7,767 nt of DNA from Nitrospirota bacterium (GTDB lineage Bacteria; Nitrospirota; 9FT-COMBO-42-15; HDB-SIOI813): NCBI GenBank assembly GCA_023248365.1, contig JAHFER010000072.1:1-7767 (forward strand), read 5' to 3'. Under the pieces are notes generated by a model that saw nothing but the letters and a program-made list of their open reading frames with translations, was not told the origin of the DNA and made no database searches. The position numbers were made by a program, and so were the translations under genes. Shown here one piece after another: positions 5,950 through 7,767 of the stretch (positions are counted from its first letter, which is position 1; each line of letters opens with the position of its first letter).

Positions 5950-7110
5950 TCAAATTAAAGATGTAATGACTGTATCAGCTATAATAAGACCTTTACTGGT
6001 CAGCCTTAATGTATTCTCCCTTTCGCTAATCAAGCCGTCTTCTATAAGTATCGCAATTCGCTGTGAACGGGATTCTTTTAATGAAAAATTAAATCGTTCT
6101 GAAAACCAGTCATAGCTGATCCCATTGCTCTTTCTCAAACCTAAAAATATCCCCTCTGTTATGGCCTCTTCTTCTGTAAGTCTTTCCAACCCTGCTATTG
6201 CCTGTCCGCTATTATTTATAGATTTTATGTAATCATCCGGCAAAGATATATTCCACCACCTGACACCCCAATCAGGTGATGATCTGTATGAATGGGCGCC
6301 TGCCCCAAGTCCAATGTAATCCCCTGAATCCCAGTATCTGCTGTTATGCCTTGATTCAAGACCTTGTAATGAATAGTTGGAGACCTCATAGTGGTTGTAT
6401 CCCGCAGAGGTAAGTCTGTTAATTGTAAGTTCAAACATTTCCAATTGCTCTTCTTCAGAAGGCAATAACAACCTTCCCTCTTTATCCAGCCTGAAAAAGG
6501 GTGTATCCTTCTCAATGGTCAGTGTATACGCTGAAATATGTTCAGGCCTTAAAGAGATTGCCGCATCTAACTCAGAACTCCATTCCGTAAGGATCTGCCC
6601 TGGTATGCATGATATAAGGTCAATCCCGATATTGTTAAAGCCGGCAGTTCTCGCATATTCAAAACAGTTAAGAGCATCCCTTTTCGTATGAATCCTTCCG
6701 AGAGACTTCAGATCCTTATCACTAAAAGATTGGATACCTAAACTCAGTCTGTTTACGCCGGCCTCTTTAAATTGTAATAGTTTTTCAAAAGTTACTGTTC
6801 CGGGATTTACCTCAAGGGTAACTTCAGGTTGCCGTGTATAGGAAAAGACACTGTTAATCCCCCGCAAGAGTCTTTCAATACCCCCGGGAGAAATCAGGGA
6901 CGGAGTACCACCTCCTATATACACAGTCTCCAGACTCTTTTCTGATAAGTCCGGTGTTTTGTGCATGTAATACGCAAGTTCTTTTAACAATGCATCTATA
7001 TATGAATCTTCCGGCACATCAGAATTTTCAATGGAATTGAAACTGCAATAGGGACACTTTTTAACGCAGAATGGGATATGTATATATATGCCAATTGTCT
7101 GATCCTTCAT
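5950..7110 (-). CDS. hemW: Radical-SAM heme chaperone HemW (formerly oxygen-independent coproporphyrinogen III oxidase-like)
   Basis: 386 residues, the usual HemW length. Family knowledge: HemW binds heme and an iron-sulfur cluster and delivers heme to membrane respiratory proteins; it is not a true coproporphyrinogen dehydrogenase. Seen: the radical-SAM cluster motif CVKKCPYC, with Cys15, Cys19 and Cys22, preceded by GIYIHIPF; the SAM-binding GGGTP at 66-70; EVNPGT at 100-105; RLSLGIQSF at 121-129; and the HemW hallmark HNSRYW at 255-260 followed by YIGLGAGAHSY. A C-terminal winged-helix-like HemW domain covers about 310-386. The N-terminus lacks the extension of genuine HemN, and the residue after the third cysteine is Ser followed by Phe (CSF), which fits HemW. 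The start is ATG at 7110; no clear Shine-Dalgarno is visible. It diverges from the permease gene across 60 bp. Confidence 0.93.
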   Translation of the reverse strand: MKDQTIGIYIHIPFCVKKCPYCSFNSIENSDVPEDSYIDALLKELAYYMHKTPDLSEKSLETVYIGGGTPSLISPGGIERLLRGINSVFSYTRQPEVTLEVNPGTVTFEKLLQFKEAGVNRLSLGIQSFSDKDLKSLGRIHTKRDALNCFEYARTAGFNNIGIDLISCIPGQILTEWSSELDAAISLRPEHISAYTLTIEKDTPFFRLDKEGRLLLPSEEEQLEMFELTINRLTSAGYNHYEVSNYSLQGLESRHNSRYWDSGDYIGLGAGAHSYRSSPDWGVRWWNISLPDDYIKSINNSGQAIAGLERLTEEEAITEGIFLGLRKSNGISYDWFSERFNFSLKESRSQRIAILIEDGLISERENTLRLTSKGLIIADTVITSLI

Positions 7111-7119
7111 GATTGCACT

Positions 7120-7128
7120 ATTGTATCA
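7120..7128 (-). promoter_or_regulatory. Possible extended -10 promoter of hemW
   Basis: On the minus strand TGATACAAT is a good extended -10 (TGn plus TACAAT), ending 9 bases before the ATG at 7110. No convincing -35 is seen, which is usual for extended -10 promoters. Transcription would start only 2-4 bases before the ATG, so the mRNA may be leaderless, in keeping with the missing Shine-Dalgarno. Confidence 0.4.
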
Positions 7129-7134
7129 TTTATC

Positions 7135-7164
7135 TTGTAATTAGTTAGTATTTTTAGTTAAAAT
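7135..7164 (+). promoter_or_regulatory. Possible promoter of the ABC permease gene
   Basis: TTGTAA (7135-7140) and TAAAAT (7159-7164) are 18 bases apart. The predicted transcription start, about 7 bases past the -10, falls on or next to the ATG at 7171. No Shine-Dalgarno lies upstream of that ATG, which fits a leaderless message. The match is moderate. Confidence 0.35.
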
Positions 7165-7170
7165 TAACCC

Positions 7171-7767
7171 ATGTACTGGCTTGCCTTAAAAACACTGTTT
7201 CATGAAAAAGGGAGGCTCTTTATTACCCTTATGGGTATTACATTTGCCACCATCTTAGTCCTTGCCCAGATGGGGATGTATCTTGGAATGATGGGGAATG
7301 CCACCTCAATAATAAGGCATACCAAAGCTGATGTATGGGTCACATCCAGGAATATCCAGAATTTCGATTTTGCCAATCCATATCCGGAGGATAGAATCAA
7401 CCGTGTGAGATCCCTGCCTGATGTCCTGTGGGCAGAGAAACTTTTAATCTCTTATGGATTCCTGAAACTACCTAACGGCGGCAGGGAGCAAGTCCAGATT
7501 ATTGGGTATAATCCAAACACAGGGATAGGAGCGCCATGGTCAATGTTCGCCGGAAGTCCTTATGATGTAAAGGGCGGAAGGTACATGATTATTGATAAGT
7601 CATCTGAACAGCGGTTGGGGAAGCTGACTATCGGCACAACATGGGAGTTAACCCTTGCAAATCCCCATTCTTTTAAACTCGTGGGTATTTCCAATGGAAT
7701 AAAGAGCTTTACGACAATGCCGGTTATCTCTATGGCTTATAACCAGATGCAAAACATGTTTTCTGAA
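7171..7767 (+). CDS. ABC transporter permease, FtsX/MacB/DevC-like (partial, 3' end missing)
   Basis: 199 codons are visible before the right edge; the family is usually about 350-400 residues. Seen: a short cytoplasmic start (MYWLALKTLFHEKGR), a first membrane helix at about 16-42, then an extracytoplasmic MacB-type core domain. The stretch MGNATSIIRHTKADVWVTSR followed by NIQNFDFANPYPED is typical of DevC-like permeases. The missing part should hold the remaining three membrane helices. Known of the family: such permeases pair with an ATPase and often a membrane-fusion protein to export lipids, peptides or drugs, or to drive lipoprotein release. Substrate and partners cannot be read here. 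Candidates would lie just beyond the window. ATG at 7171 is the start because a TAA in frame lies 3 bases upstream of the preceding codon and the first membrane helix fits. Confidence 0.85.
   Translation, partial: MYWLALKTLFHEKGRLFITLMGITFATILVLAQMGMYLGMMGNATSIIRHTKADVWVTSRNIQNFDFANPYPEDRINRVRSLPDVLWAEKLLISYGFLKLPNGGREQVQIIGYNPNTGIGAPWSMFAGSPYDVKGGRYMIIDKSSEQRLGKLTIGTTWELTLANPHSFKLVGISNGIKSFTTMPVISMAYNQMQNMFSE

Noticed and set aside
7200..7400. 66-codon minus-strand open frame inside the permease gene
   Set aside because: It is a shadow of the permease coding strand, whose plus-strand frame shows clear membrane-protein homology.

Overview
The window looks like a piece of a bacterial chromosome of moderate GC. 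Bacterial traits are Shine-Dalgarno led genes, sigma-70-like promoters, HemW and a PAS sensor. Prominent palindromic and short tandem repeats in the spacers are reminiscent of environmental Nitrospirota or Deltaproteobacteria-like genomes. That placement is a guess from style. The sequence alone does not fix the phylum. Three genes (pheT, rpe and the PAS protein) use TTG starts.

Five genes lie on the minus strand, in transcription order hemW, PAS sensor, rpe, pheS and pheT (which runs off the left edge). One gene, an FtsX/MacB/DevC-like ABC transporter permease, diverges on the plus strand and runs off the right edge. pheS and pheT encode the two subunits of phenylalanyl-tRNA synthetase. Both are of the archaeal/eukaryotic-cytosolic architecture, not the ordinary bacterial one. 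rpe is ribulose-phosphate 3-epimerase, and hemW is a radical-SAM heme chaperone. The PAS protein has two membrane helices, a periplasmic helical domain and two PAS domains, but no output domain. Its 3' end carries an out-of-frame trace of the lead-in to a histidine-kinase H-box, so it looks like a kinase that has lost its transmitter.

Most of the unusual content is in the spacers. Between pheS and pheT there is a 7-bp tandem repeat array and a GGCGCAA hairpin. Between pheS and rpe there is a 123-bp imperfect palindrome that supplies the rpe stop codon. Between rpe and the PAS gene there is a 90-bp inverted repeat whose mismatches mostly become G-U pairs in the sense RNA. The 60-bp hemW/permease divergent spacer has promoter-like elements so close to both ATGs that both mRNAs may be leaderless. 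I found no RNA gene, CRISPR array, intact insertion sequence or defence system, and I do not think the window contains an undescribed multi-gene system.
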